A stretch of 64,000 bases of DNA from assembly GCF_030378205.1 (NCBI RefSeq), contig NZ_CP127385.1:2086001-2150000 (forward strand). The letters run 5' to 3'. Every line of letters begins with the position of its first letter. Positions within the stretch are counted from its first letter, which is position 1. Both the position numbers and the translations under genes were made by a program. Under the pieces are notes generated by a model. That model made no database searches. It saw only the letters and a list, made by a program, of their open reading frames with translations, and had not been told where the DNA came from. Positions 24,847-33,927 of the stretch are shown piece after piece. Origin of the DNA: Bradyrhizobium sp. NP1. Lineage in GTDB: Bacteria; Pseudomonadota; Alphaproteobacteria; Rhizobiales; Xanthobacteraceae.

Positions 24847-24923
24847 TCATCGCGAGCGTAAGCGAAGCGATCCAGTCATCGAAGAGATCTGGATTGCTTC
24901 GTCGCTGTCGCTCCTCGCAATGA
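24847..24923. repeat. Large imperfect palindrome, REP-type intergenic repeat
   Basis: The left arm starts TCATCGCGAGCG and ends GCGATCCAG (24847-24875). The right arm starts CTGGATTGCTTCGTCGC and ends CTCGCAATGA (24889-24923). They form a long imperfect stem of the TCATTGCGAG...CTGGATTGCTTCG type, widespread between genes in Bradyrhizobium and Rhodopseudomonas. It sits between convergent genes and may act as a transcription barrier on both strands. Confidence 0.75.
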
Positions 24924-24966
24924 TGCCAAGTCAGTGATCGAACCTGAAACCATCATGCTTTAGTCG

Positions 24967-27246
24967 CTACAGCTTCTGCGTGATGCCGACATAGAAGCCG
25001 CGGCGCGGTCCGAATTGCGGCGCGAACACGCCGATGCCGGAGCCGTCCCTGATCTCGTAGATCTTGTCGAACAGGTTGACGACGTCGAATCGCAGCGTGG
25101 TCGGCTTGTTCGGCGCGACGATGAAGAAGTCGTGCGCTACCCCCATATTGACCTGGGTGTAGGACGGCACGTGATCGAGGTTGGCGAAGCCGGAACGAAG
25201 GCCGGAGCCGTAGATCATCGATGCGGAAAAGCGCGTGTCGTTCCATTTATAGGAAGCGCCGGCGGAGGCGGTCAGGACCTGGCTGTGGTCGGTATAGATG
25301 TAATGCGTCGCGATATAGGCGAGGCGATCGGGATCGAATAGATACTGGTTCGATACGATGTCGGTGCCCAGCTGCCGCGCCCAGGCGAGGTTGCCGTACA
25401 TCCTCAGATTGCCATTGGTGTAGTTCGCCTTCAGTTCGACGCCGAGATTGTTGGCCCGGTCGTAATTGAAGCCGGTGAGCACATAGGCCTGGCCGAACTG
25501 GCCGTCGTCGAGCAGGTCGCGCGCGATCTTGTAGTAGCCGTCGATGCCGACCTCAAGGCCGGGCACCGGCCAGATCTTCTGGACCACGCCGACATCGAAG
25601 ACATGCGCCCGTTCGGGCAGCACCGGATCCTGCTGCTGCACCGGGGGGTTGATGACAGTGTTCTGCACCAGCGCGAGATTGACCGGCGCCGCGATCACCT
25701 GCGGCGGCGGCGTGAAGGTTCTGGCATAGCCGGCATGGAACGTGGTGCCATCCTGCGGGACCCACGTCATGTTCACGCGCGGGCTGAACTGGTTGGCGTT
25801 GACGTATTGATACATCTGGTCGAAGCGAAGGCCGGCATTCAGGGTCAGGTTGTTGGTGATCTTCCATTCGTCCTGAATGTAGCTGCCGAGCAGCCAGCCG
25901 AGTTTGGAATTGGTATCGTACAGCGTGATCGGCGGCAGCGGGGTGCCCGCTGCATCGGTCGCCTGACCACCGGTCGCGGGGTCGGCGAGGAAGGTGCTGT
26001 TGAAGCTCGTCACCAGGGAGCGCTCGGCGCTCGCGAAGAATCCGAACCGCAGCGTATGCGCATCGGCGACGCGCCAGGCGGTATCTTCCTGGATGCCGTT
26101 GACATAGCTCTGGCGGTAGACGTCGGAAGCCACGCCGTTGATGAGGAGATCGCCGATCGGGTCGGGCATGAAGTGGAGCTGGCTGTAGCGATTGAAATAG
26201 GAGATCTGGTAATCAATGCCCTCGGCCGAGTGCTGGTAGGCGAGCACGTTGAAATGATTGATCTCCTGCTGCCGTTCGTTGAGGAACGCGGAATTGAAGT
26301 TGGAGACCGTGGGGGTTGCGAAGTTGGTCGGCTGTCCCGGATTGTTGGGGATCTGGTAGAGCCCGTTTGAGGTGCCGCTCATGTAGGTGAGGCGGCTCTC
26401 CGGATCGAGTATCGTCGACAGATAAAGGAATCCCTTTTCCTGTGCGGTGCGGTCGTGGATCGCCTCCTTGGCCGGCGTCGGATTCTCGATGCCGAGATTG
26501 CTGCCGAAATAGCGGCCCGACACGAAATACTGCGTCTGCCCGGCCGTGCCGCCATATTCGAAGCTCGGCGTGATGGTCTGGTGGCTGCCGCCATAGACGC
26601 TCACGCTGCCGCTGTTGTTGAACGCGTCGGTCTTGGTGGTGATGTCGAGCACGCCGGCGGTGCGCAAGCCGTATTGCGCCGGCAGCGCGCCCACCAACAG
26701 CGCCATATTGCCGACGATGCCGGTGTCGAGGATCTGCCCGAAGGCACCGACCCCATCCGGCAGCATGATGCCGTTGATGCGGTATTGCAGGTTGCCGTGC
26801 TCGTTGCGCACATGCAGTTCGCCGCTTGCCGCCGAATCCTGGGTCACGCCGGGAAACTGCAGCAGCACCTTGTCGAGGGTTGCATTGTTGCCCTGCGGCA
26901 GCGCCTCGATCGTCTGGTGGTTCATCTCGGTCGAGCTGGCGCCAAGCGGCGCAAGAATGGTGTGCCGCGCCTCGTCGAATTTGTCGTTTTTGCCCGCGAC
27001 GATCTGTTCCTCGGTCTGCCGCGGCGGCGGCGTGGGAGATTCGCGGCGCACGCCGGTCACGACCCGCGCCCGCGGCTTGCGCGGCGGCTGGACGCGTTTG
27101 GGCGCCACCACCTCGATGCTGGGCAGTTTCGTCGTCTCGCCCGATGATGATGGCGGCGTCTGCGCGAGCGCATCGTGGCCGCAATAGCCGAGCACCAGCG
27201 CCGTGAAGCCCGAGGCGGCCAGCGCTGTCTTCCTGGATACTGACAT
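24967..27246 (-). CDS. TonB-dependent outer-membrane receptor (possibly zinc-related)
   Basis: A 759-residue receptor. A signal peptide (1-28, ending ALAQ) is followed by a Pro-rich linker and a TonB-box-like IEVVAP at ~44. The plug domain spans ~110-215 (LPQGNNATLDKVLLQFPGV, then the YRINGIMLPDGV segment). The barrel follows, ending FYVGITQKL with the expected terminal aromatic/hydrophobic pattern. Barrel motifs include LRFDVVNLFDKIYEIRDGSG. AGGA precedes the ATG. It follows a DUF2946 gene on the same strand, 145 bases apart, behind a Zur-like palindrome. This suggests zinc or another zinc-controlled ligand rather than iron. The ligand is inferred, not shown. Confidence 0.9.
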   Translation of the reverse strand: MSVSRKTALAASGFTALVLGYCGHDALAQTPPSSSGETTKLPSIEVVAPKRVQPPRKPRARVVTGVRRESPTPPPRQTEEQIVAGKNDKFDEARHTILAPLGASSTEMNHQTIEALPQGNNATLDKVLLQFPGVTQDSAASGELHVRNEHGNLQYRINGIMLPDGVGAFGQILDTGIVGNMALLVGALPAQYGLRTAGVLDITTKTDAFNNSGSVSVYGGSHQTITPSFEYGGTAGQTQYFVSGRYFGSNLGIENPTPAKEAIHDRTAQEKGFLYLSTILDPESRLTYMSGTSNGLYQIPNNPGQPTNFATPTVSNFNSAFLNERQQEINHFNVLAYQHSAEGIDYQISYFNRYSQLHFMPDPIGDLLINGVASDVYRQSYVNGIQEDTAWRVADAHTLRFGFFASAERSLVTSFNSTFLADPATGGQATDAAGTPLPPITLYDTNSKLGWLLGSYIQDEWKITNNLTLNAGLRFDQMYQYVNANQFSPRVNMTWVPQDGTTFHAGYARTFTPPPQVIAAPVNLALVQNTVINPPVQQQDPVLPERAHVFDVGVVQKIWPVPGLEVGIDGYYKIARDLLDDGQFGQAYVLTGFNYDRANNLGVELKANYTNGNLRMYGNLAWARQLGTDIVSNQYLFDPDRLAYIATHYIYTDHSQVLTASAGASYKWNDTRFSASMIYGSGLRSGFANLDHVPSYTQVNMGVAHDFFIVAPNKPTTLRFDVVNLFDKIYEIRDGSGIGVFAPQFGPRRGFYVGITQKL

Positions 27247-27391
27247 GGTCCTGATTCCGATCAGGCCGCTGCCGGATTCTTTTTTGCTTTAGGAGTTTCC
27301 GGAACAGCCTGCCGTCGACATGCGACGGATCGATTCCTGTAATCCCGGTCGCCCGCGCATGCGCGGATCACCAGGGGTTCACGCGATCGAT

Positions 27392-27805
27392 TCAGGACAG
27401 CGGCGGTGCGCGGGATTGAAACGCCGAACGCGGCGATTCGAGATGCGTGAACTCGGTGTCGGCGGCAAAATAAAGAAGCTCGACGGCCTGCGGCAGCAGG
27501 AGCAGCGGCGGCGTCGCAAACAAGACATTGCTGGCTAGCGAGATGACGGCGCAGATCGCGCAGGGCTCGCCCGGCTGCTGATCGCCGTCGCGGCCGGATG
27601 GCTGGTGCGTCCAGACCGCCTGATTGGCGGTATCGGGCGCGATCGCGACATTCGTCCGATCAGCCTGCGTCAGGCCGGCCCGGACGGCCGGTGCCGCCTG
27701 CGCGGCGAGGGGATGGAAGTGGCCGAACGACAGCACGCACTGGACGGCAAGCGCGAACAGCGCCAGCCGTGCGCCTGTCTTGACGTGCCTTCGGAACCAC
27801 TTCAT
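27392..27805 (-). CDS. DUF2946-like small protein with Cys-x2-Cys motif
   Basis: A 137-residue protein. A basic start and hydrophobic segment (RLALFALAVQCVLSFGHFHPLAAQA) form a signal peptide or membrane anchor. A polar linker leads to PGEPCAICAVISLASNVLFATPPLLLLP, the cysteine motif and second hydrophobic helix of the DUF2946 family. DUF2946 genes often adjoin metal-uptake or TonB-receptor genes. The histidines (GHFH) and CAIC cysteines could bind a metal. It is the first gene downstream of the Zur-like promoter and probably shares a transcript with the receptor. Confidence 0.8.
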   Translation of the reverse strand: MKWFRRHVKTGARLALFALAVQCVLSFGHFHPLAAQAAPAVRAGLTQADRTNVAIAPDTANQAVWTHQPSGRDGDQQPGEPCAICAVISLASNVLFATPPLLLLPQAVELLYFAADTEFTHLESPRSAFQSRAPPLS

Positions 27806-27854
27806 GCCGCGCTACGCCCACCCTCGGGAACGGGCTTCAGATATCCCCGGCCGT

Positions 27855-27879
27855 TCCGATGTTACATTATAACATCGGA
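27855..27879 (-). promoter_or_regulatory. Zur-like palindrome with embedded TATAAT, promoter of the DUF2946-TonB receptor unit
   Basis: TCCGATGTTA (27855-27864) and TAACATCGGA (27870-27879) are perfect 10-bp arms around CATTA. The core TGTTAC-ATT-ATAACA is close to the TGTTATA-N-TATAACA form of proteobacterial Zur boxes. On the minus strand the palindrome contains an extended -10, TGTTATAAT, with TATAAT at 27871-27866. A TTGACA lies at 27897-27892, 20 bases upstream of TATAAT, which is long for a -35. The site is 50 bases upstream of the DUF2946 start. Confidence 0.7.
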
Positions 27880-27957
27880 TGGTGCCGATGTTGTCAACCG
27901 TGGCCGGAGCAGCCTCGCGCGATCCGGCAAGGCTGTGTGATTGCTGCAACGGGCGCA

Positions 27958-28031
27958 AGCATGATCCGGAAAAGTGGGTACCGGTTTTCCCTCGCGACAA
28001 ACGCAAAACGCGTTTGCGCGGAGATCATGCT
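27958..28031. repeat. Dispersed palindromic repeat, copy 1 (GCATGATCCGG type)
   Basis: AGCATGATC and GATCATGCT form 9-bp inverted ends of a 74-base element that also contains CCGGAAAAGTGG, ACCGGTTTTCC and CGTTTGCGCG. A second copy of the same element is at 53378-53450. It is non-coding and of a type common in Rhizobiales genomes. Confidence 0.8.
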
Positions 28032-28096
28032 TGACCAAAATTGGAGCGGGATGGTGCTTCTGCCTGAAGTTCCTCGATCCACCCGCCTCGCTGCGT

Positions 28097-30160
28097 TCAG
28101 CGGCCCTCGCGCAGCCAGGTCGCGGCGAACGCGCCGAGCAGCAGCAAGAGGCCGATCAGGCCTGCGAACATCGGCAGCACGCCGACACCCTTGACGACGC
28201 TGGCATCGCGCATGCGCACGCCCATCCAGCCGTCGCCATGGAACACGCTGGAAGCGCGCACCGGAACGATGCGCGGCAGATCGACGCTGCCGCGGTCGAC
28301 CACGCGGCGGGCGTCGCCGCCGGTCGCCTGCGCCAGCGGTTTCAGCGTCTCCGTGGTCGAGGTGACCTCGGAGAACTCCTTCGGATTGGTTGGCCCGACA
28401 TTGATCAGCGCCTTGAGCGTGCCGTCGCTCGCCTGCCAGAGGCCGAGCTCGCTCGCCGGCAGGCTGGCGCGCCATTCACCGGGCTCGCCCTGCGTCAGCG
28501 TCAGCTCGCGCGTCGCGCCGGAAGGCGCGGTGACGGTGACCGGCGCGACGCTGTCCGCCATGGTCTGCCGCACCACCATGAGGTCATGGCCCTGCACCTG
28601 CATGCGCAGCGCTTCCTCGTCCAGATCCGGCTGCTTCATCAGCCAGTGCGAGGTCCGCCGCAACAGGTCGAGATGCGGCCCGCCGCCCTCATAGCCGCGT
28701 GCCCACAGCCAGATGTGGTCGGTGAGCAAGAGCGCGACGCGGCCCTCGCCGAAGCGCGACAGGAGCAGCAGCGGCTTGCCGTCGGCGCCGGTCATCAGCG
28801 GCGGGCTGGTCGCATTCTTGGTGTCGACGGTGCGGAAGAAGCGGCTCCAGTGCGGCGGCTCGCTCCCCGCGCCTTCCAGCCCGCGCGTCACCGGGTGACG
28901 CTTTCCGGCATCCGACAGGTGCGCGTAATAGGGCTTCTCGGTGACCCCGACCGGCTCGGCCGGCAGCACCGAATCCAGCGGCGTGCGCCAGATGCTGGTG
29001 GTCGAGGCATAGTCGGGCCCGGCCGAGACCAGCACCGCGCCGCCGGCGCGCACATAGCGTGCGATGTTGTCGAAATAGGCGATCGGCAGCACGCCCTGGC
29101 GGGCGTAGCGGTCGAAGATGATCAGCTGGAATTCGTTGATCTTCTGCTGGAACAGCTCGCGGGTCGGAAACGCGATCAGCGACAGCTCGTTGATCGGCGT
29201 GCCGTCCTGCTTCTCCGGCGGGCGCAGGATGGTGAAATGCACGAGATCGACGCTGGCGTCGGATTTCAGCAGATTGCGCCAGGTGCGCTCGCCGGAATGC
29301 GGCTCGCCGGAAACCAGCAGCACGCGCAGCTTGTCGCGCACGCCGTCGATGGCGACCACGGCGCGGTTGTTGACCGGAGTCAGCTCGCCTTCGAGCGGCG
29401 AAGCCTCGATCTCGACGATGTTGGGGCCGGCATGCTTGATGTCGACGTCGATGCTCGAGGTCTGGCCGCTTGTGAGCGTGCGCTCGCTGATCACCTCGCC
29501 GTCGCGGCGGATGGTCACCTTGGCGCGCTCGCCGGTGACGCCCTGGTCGTCGAGGCGATAGGTGATGGTCTGGGTCTGGCCGACGATGCCGAAGCGGGGC
29601 GCCGCCGAAATCGCGATGCGGCGGTCGCGTTCGTTCGCCGCGCCCGTGACCAGCGCATGCACCGGCGCCTGGAATCCGAGCGCCGCCGCGTTGGCCGGGA
29701 TGTCGTGCACGCGCCCGTCGGTGATCAGGAAGGCGCCCGCGACGCGGTCGACGGGCACGTCCGACAGCGTGGAAGCGAGCGCGCCGAACAATTTTGTGCC
29801 GTCGGTCTCGCCGTCGGCCTGGCCGGCGTCGACGACGCGCACTTCGAGGCCCTTGATCTTCTTCAGGGCATCGACGAGCGCTTCCTGCGCCTGCGCGGCC
29901 TCGCGGGTCCGGTTGCCGAAATTCTGGCTCGGGCTCTTGTCGACGACAACAGCGGCGACCGAGCTCAGGGGTTCGCGGTCCTCGCGGGTGAAGGAGGGAT
30001 TTGACAGCGCGAGCAGGATCAGCGCCAGCGCGGCCACGCGCACCGCTGCGCCGCGCGAGCGCCCGATCAGCAGCAGCGCCGCGATCACGACGATGGCGCC
30101 GGCCGCGAGCCAGAGCACGATCGAGGGAACGAGCGGGGTGAACGCAATACCGTAATTCAT
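28097..30160 (-). CDS. Large membrane protein of the MoxR/BatA-type operon (GATase1-like)
   Basis: A 687-residue protein. Two N-terminal membrane helices (SIVLWLAAGAIVVIAALLLI and VRVAALALILLALSNPSF) precede a periplasmic von Willebrand/glutamine-amidotransferase-like region (VAAVVVDKSPSQ, YVRAGGAVLVSAGPD, GEGRVALLLTDHIWLWARGY). One helix ends the protein (VGVLPMFAGLIGLLLLLGAF). It begins 9 bases after the DUF4159 gene and is the last gene of the operon. Homologues are annotated only as membrane or amidotransferase-like proteins; I see no convincing catalytic Cys-His-Glu set. Confidence 0.8.
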   Translation of the reverse strand: MNYGIAFTPLVPSIVLWLAAGAIVVIAALLLIGRSRGAAVRVAALALILLALSNPSFTREDREPLSSVAAVVVDKSPSQNFGNRTREAAQAQEALVDALKKIKGLEVRVVDAGQADGETDGTKLFGALASTLSDVPVDRVAGAFLITDGRVHDIPANAAALGFQAPVHALVTGAANERDRRIAISAAPRFGIVGQTQTITYRLDDQGVTGERAKVTIRRDGEVISERTLTSGQTSSIDVDIKHAGPNIVEIEASPLEGELTPVNNRAVVAIDGVRDKLRVLLVSGEPHSGERTWRNLLKSDASVDLVHFTILRPPEKQDGTPINELSLIAFPTRELFQQKINEFQLIIFDRYARQGVLPIAYFDNIARYVRAGGAVLVSAGPDYASTTSIWRTPLDSVLPAEPVGVTEKPYYAHLSDAGKRHPVTRGLEGAGSEPPHWSRFFRTVDTKNATSPPLMTGADGKPLLLLSRFGEGRVALLLTDHIWLWARGYEGGGPHLDLLRRTSHWLMKQPDLDEEALRMQVQGHDLMVVRQTMADSVAPVTVTAPSGATRELTLTQGEPGEWRASLPASELGLWQASDGTLKALINVGPTNPKEFSEVTSTTETLKPLAQATGGDARRVVDRGSVDLPRIVPVRASSVFHGDGWMGVRMRDASVVKGVGVLPMFAGLIGLLLLLGAFAATWLREGR

Positions 30161-30169
30161 GGCGCGATC

Positions 30170-32986
30170 CTACTGGCCCAGCCGTTCGATCAGCGCCGGC
30201 GCATGCACCTGGTCCGCCTTGTAGTTGCCGGTCAGCGTGTACATCACGATGTTGACGCCGGCGCGGAAGGCGAATTCGCGCTGCTTGGGCTCGCCCGGCG
30301 TCATCGGCAGCATCGGCTGGCCGTCGGGGCGGATGGCCCAGGCGCCGGCGAGATCGTTCGAGGTGATGATGATCGGCGAGACGCCGTCGCCGCCGCGCGC
30401 CGGCCGCGAGGCCGCCTCTTCATCGTCCTCGCGCGGCAGGGCTTCGACCCAGGTCTGGCCGTTGGCGAAGCGGCCGGGGAAGTCGCGCAGCAGATAGAAG
30501 GTCTTGGTCAGCACGTGCTCGCGCGGCACCGGCTCGAGCTCGGGCACGTCGAGCGAGGAGAGCAACTCGCGCAGCGCCTGCATGCCCGGCGTCCGCGCGG
30601 CGCCGTTCTCGCCGGGACCGGCCTCGACGGCGTCGCGGGTGTCGAACAGCACGGTGCCGCCCTGCTTCATGTAGGCGTCGATGCGGTTGATGGCGTCCTG
30701 CGGCGGCTTCGGCGCGCCCGGCACGATCGGCCAGTAGATCAGCGGGAAGAAGGCGAGCTCGTCGCGCGCCGGGTCGACGCCGACCGGGTCGCCGGCTTCC
30801 AGCGCGGTGCGCTGGGCGAGGAACAGCGTCAGCCCGGACATGCCGGCCTTCACGATGGAATCGACGTCGGCGTTGCCGGTCATCACATAGGCGAGGCGGG
30901 TCTGCGACACCGCGCGAAGCGCGAAGTCGTCGCTGGCGTCGTCGGCGTGGACACGGCCGGGCACGGCGATCAGCGTCGACAGCGCGAGCGCCATCACCAG
31001 CGCTGCCGGCGCCGCGCGGCGGCGCAGCAGGCTCGCCAGCCCGCCGCCAAGCAGCGCGACGATGATCGCGTCGACCAGGAACAAGGCGAGCGACACCGAC
31101 AGCAGCATGCCGCGCAGGTCGCGCGGCTCGGCATTGGTGTAGCTGGCGCGCTGCGCCTTCAGGCCGGAGGTGTCGAGCGGCGCGATGCGGTCGGCGGCCG
31201 CGAGCGTGTTCACGGCGATCGGCCCCTCGGCGGGACCATAGAATCCGGGCGGATGGTCCAGCGTCGCGCGGTCGCGGTATTCCGCCGGCAGCGGCTTGGC
31301 GGTCGACGGCGGCGGACCGAACGCGCCGAAGCCGTCGAGGATGTGCAGCGGCGCCACGGTCTCAGCGCTGGCTTCGCTCGCCACGCCCGCGCCGGGCTTC
31401 GAGGTGTAGCCGGACATGTCGACGATCCGCCGCAGCATCTCGACGAAGGCGCCCGACATCGGCAGATCCGACCAGCGCATGTCGCCGCTGATGTGAAACA
31501 GCGCGACCACGCCCTTGCCGCGGTGCTCGCCGGTGACCAGCGGCGTGCCGTCTTCGAGCGAAGCCCAGCTCCGCGTCACGAGCGCCGCGTCGGGCTCGGC
31601 AAGCACCTGGCGGCTGACGGTGACGTCTTTCGGCACGGCGAGGCCGGCAAACGGACCGTCGGCGGCGAAGGCGGCGAGATGCTGCGGCTTTTCCCAGGTC
31701 AGGCTGCCGCCGAGGCTGCGCCCGCCGCGCCTGAGCTTCACCGGCACCAGATCGTCGTCGGCCTGCGCGAGGCGCGGTCCGGCGAAGCGCACCAGCACGC
31801 CGCCCTGCTCGATCCAGGCGGTGAGCCGTTCGCGGATTTCCGGCGACAGCGTGCCGACATCGGCGAGCACGATCATCGGCAGCTTCTGGTCGAGGAACTG
31901 GGCGATCGCCTGCTGCGGCGCCAGGCCGCGGTCGCCGAGCCGCACGTCGGCGAAGGGAGCGAGCGCGCGCGTGAGATAGAAGGTCGCCGCGAGCAGCGGC
32001 TGCGCGGTGTCGCTGGTCGCGCCAGAGGCAATGCCGATGGCGCGCCGCCGCCAGCGCTTGTCGAGCAGCTGCACGGCGCCCGCCGAGCGCTCGCCCGCGA
32101 TTTCCAGCCGCGCGATGTCGTTGCGCAGCTCGACCGGGAGGTCGAAGGCGGCCTCGGTCTCTCCGGCCTGCGGCGCGAAGCTGTAGCGGGCTTCTCCGAT
32201 CGGGGAGCCCTTGGCGTCGATCGCGCGCACGATGCCGGTGGCGATGCCGCTGTCGGTGCGCAGCACCTTCACCGTCATTTTCGCCGCCGCGTTCTCGGCC
32301 GCTACCAGCGCCAGCGGCGAAGGCGTGCCGCCTTGATAAACCGTCAACGCGCGATCTCCGATGGTCTTGCCTAAGCCTTCGACGAATTCCGCGCCACGGC
32401 CGGTGTCGACGCCGTCGGTCAGCCAGACCAGCTCGCAGTCTCCGGTGGTTTTGAGGAAACGCTCGATCGCGGGGACGGTTTCGATCCGCTCCACGGCGTA
32501 GGGCTTGGGCGAAAGCTGGCGCAGCGCGACGCGGGCTGCACCCGCCGGCATGATGGTGATGTCGCGCGCGGGCTCCGACAGCGGCACCAGCGCCACCGCG
32601 CGGCGGTCGGTGTCGGCATTGGCGATCAATTCGTCCGCCGCCCTGATCCTGGTGTCCCAGCTCGCCGCGGCGCTCCAGCCGTCGTCGAGCAGGATGACGA
32701 GCGGCGTGGTCTTGCCGACGATCCCGGTTTTCGGATTCCACACCGGGCCTGCGGCCGCGAAGATGACGAGCGCGGCCGCCAGCAGCCGCAGCGCCGTCAG
32801 CCACCACGGCGTGCGCGACGGCGTCTCTTCCTTCGGCGCGATGTCGAACAGCAGCCGCGTCGGCGGAAACACGATGCGTCGCGGCCGCGGCGGCATCACG
32901 CGCAACAGCCACCACAGCACCGGCAGGCTGACGAGGCCGAGCAGGAGCAGCGGCTCGGTGAAGCTCAGGGGAAGGCCCGCGATCAT
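30170..32986 (-). CDS. DUF4159 protein with BatA-like N-terminus
   Basis: A 938-residue membrane protein. The N-terminus has two helices of the BatA type (LLLLGLVSLPVLWWLLRVMPPRPRRI, LRLLAAALVIFAAAGPVWNP). A large extracytoplasmic part with VWA-like strands (TPLVILLDDGWSAAASWDTR) follows. Another membrane pair lies near residue 640, and a C-terminal DUF4159 domain covers ~700-938 (LAYVMTGNADVDSIVKAG, GGTVLFDTRD, LLRDFPGRF). Its role is unknown; the MoxR/Bat systems are linked to stress tolerance and chaperone-like maturation. It overlaps the DUF58 gene by 4 bases. Confidence 0.88.
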   Translation of the reverse strand: MIAGLPLSFTEPLLLLGLVSLPVLWWLLRVMPPRPRRIVFPPTRLLFDIAPKEETPSRTPWWLTALRLLAAALVIFAAAGPVWNPKTGIVGKTTPLVILLDDGWSAAASWDTRIRAADELIANADTDRRAVALVPLSEPARDITIMPAGAARVALRQLSPKPYAVERIETVPAIERFLKTTGDCELVWLTDGVDTGRGAEFVEGLGKTIGDRALTVYQGGTPSPLALVAAENAAAKMTVKVLRTDSGIATGIVRAIDAKGSPIGEARYSFAPQAGETEAAFDLPVELRNDIARLEIAGERSAGAVQLLDKRWRRRAIGIASGATSDTAQPLLAATFYLTRALAPFADVRLGDRGLAPQQAIAQFLDQKLPMIVLADVGTLSPEIRERLTAWIEQGGVLVRFAGPRLAQADDDLVPVKLRRGGRSLGGSLTWEKPQHLAAFAADGPFAGLAVPKDVTVSRQVLAEPDAALVTRSWASLEDGTPLVTGEHRGKGVVALFHISGDMRWSDLPMSGAFVEMLRRIVDMSGYTSKPGAGVASEASAETVAPLHILDGFGAFGPPPSTAKPLPAEYRDRATLDHPPGFYGPAEGPIAVNTLAAADRIAPLDTSGLKAQRASYTNAEPRDLRGMLLSVSLALFLVDAIIVALLGGGLASLLRRRAAPAALVMALALSTLIAVPGRVHADDASDDFALRAVSQTRLAYVMTGNADVDSIVKAGMSGLTLFLAQRTALEAGDPVGVDPARDELAFFPLIYWPIVPGAPKPPQDAINRIDAYMKQGGTVLFDTRDAVEAGPGENGAARTPGMQALRELLSSLDVPELEPVPREHVLTKTFYLLRDFPGRFANGQTWVEALPREDDEEAASRPARGGDGVSPIIITSNDLAGAWAIRPDGQPMLPMTPGEPKQREFAFRAGVNIVMYTLTGNYKADQVHAPALIERLGQ

Positions 32987-33927
32987 GCGCTGCGCCCCGC
33001 CTTGACGGATATGCCGCCGCCGCTCTTGCTCACCATCATGCCGCCATGCAGGAACAGCAGCAGCTCGGCTGCCGAGCGGCTCGTGGTATGGGTCGAGAAC
33101 AGCCAGTCGAGCTTGGCGGTCTCCTCGCGGATCTGGTCGCGATGCAGCGCCAGGCGGGCGACATAGTCGTCGGCCCAGCGTTCGGCGCGGCCCGCGGTGA
33201 TGACGCCGAACCCTTCCGGCTCGACGAACTCGATGCGGCCCGAATAGGGGAAGGTTTCTTCCGCGGGATCGACGATCTGGACCAGCGCGCCATGCGCGCC
33301 GGAGGCCGAAAGCCCCGCCAGCATGGTGCGGATCTCGGTGATCGGCGACCAGAAGTCGGACAGCACGACGATCTCGGCGAGCGCCGACGGCACGAAGGAG
33401 GGCGGCAGGCTCAGGCGGGCAGCATCGTCATGCAGGATCGCCTGCGCCATCTTGTCGATCACCGAGCGGCTCGCGGTCGGATTCATCAGGCCGGGAATCC
33501 CGACGCGTTCGCCGCCGGCGACCAATAGCTCGGCCAATGCAAAGGTCACGATCAGCGCGCGCTCGAGCTTCGAGTCTCGTGCGCCCTTCGAGGCGAACGC
33601 CATCGAGGGCGAGCGGTCGGGCCACAGCCACACGGTGTGCGCCGCCTCCCATTCCTGCTCGCGCACATAGAGGTGATCGTCGCGCGCCGAGCGGCGCCAG
33701 TCGACGCGCTGCGAGGGCTCGCCCGAGACGAAGCGGCGATACTGCCAGAAGCTTTCGCCGGCGCCGGCCCGGCGCCGGCCGTGCAGGCCGTGAATCACGT
33801 TGGCGGCGATCCGGCGGGCTTCCAGCACGAGACGCGGCAGCGACGCGGCGAGCGTTCGGCTTTCGCCATCGGCACGTCGGACTGCGAGGATCTCCCTGTC
33901 TCGTTGCGTGGTCTCAGCGGCCATCAA
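32983..33927 (-). CDS. DUF58 family protein
   Basis: A 314-residue DUF58 protein. The hallmark is in the first third: SFWQYRRFVSGEPSQRVDWR, then RSARDDHLYVREQEWE. A VWA-like fold follows (TVWLWPDRSPSMAF, where DRSPSM resembles a MIDAS motif DxSxS). DUF58 proteins accompany MoxR ATPases and probably form the adaptor between the ATPase and membrane partners. It overlaps moxR and the DUF4159 gene by 4 bases each, so the operon is translationally coupled. Confidence 0.9.
   Translation of the reverse strand: MMAAETTQRDREILAVRRADGESRTLAASLPRLVLEARRIAANVIHGLHGRRRAGAGESFWQYRRFVSGEPSQRVDWRRSARDDHLYVREQEWEAAHTVWLWPDRSPSMAFASKGARDSKLERALIVTFALAELLVAGGERVGIPGLMNPTASRSVIDKMAQAILHDDAARLSLPPSFVPSALAEIVVLSDFWSPITEIRTMLAGLSASGAHGALVQIVDPAEETFPYSGRIEFVEPEGFGVITAGRAERWADDYVARLALHRDQIREETAKLDWLFSTHTTSRSAAELLLFLHGGMMVSKSGGGISVKAGRSA

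Noticed and set aside
26455..27147. A 230-residue plus-strand frame opposite the TonB receptor
   Set aside because: It is antisense to the receptor plug and has no family features.
27855..27879. Fur or Irr site instead of a Zur site
   Set aside because: The core lacks the GATAATGATAATCATTATC-like Fur pattern and the ICE motif of Irr. It fits Zur better, though a related regulator remains possible.
29118..30155. Plus-strand frames opposite the MoxR-operon membrane protein
   Set aside because: They are antisense shadows with Ser/Arg-rich translations; the minus-strand protein has clear membrane helices and operon context.
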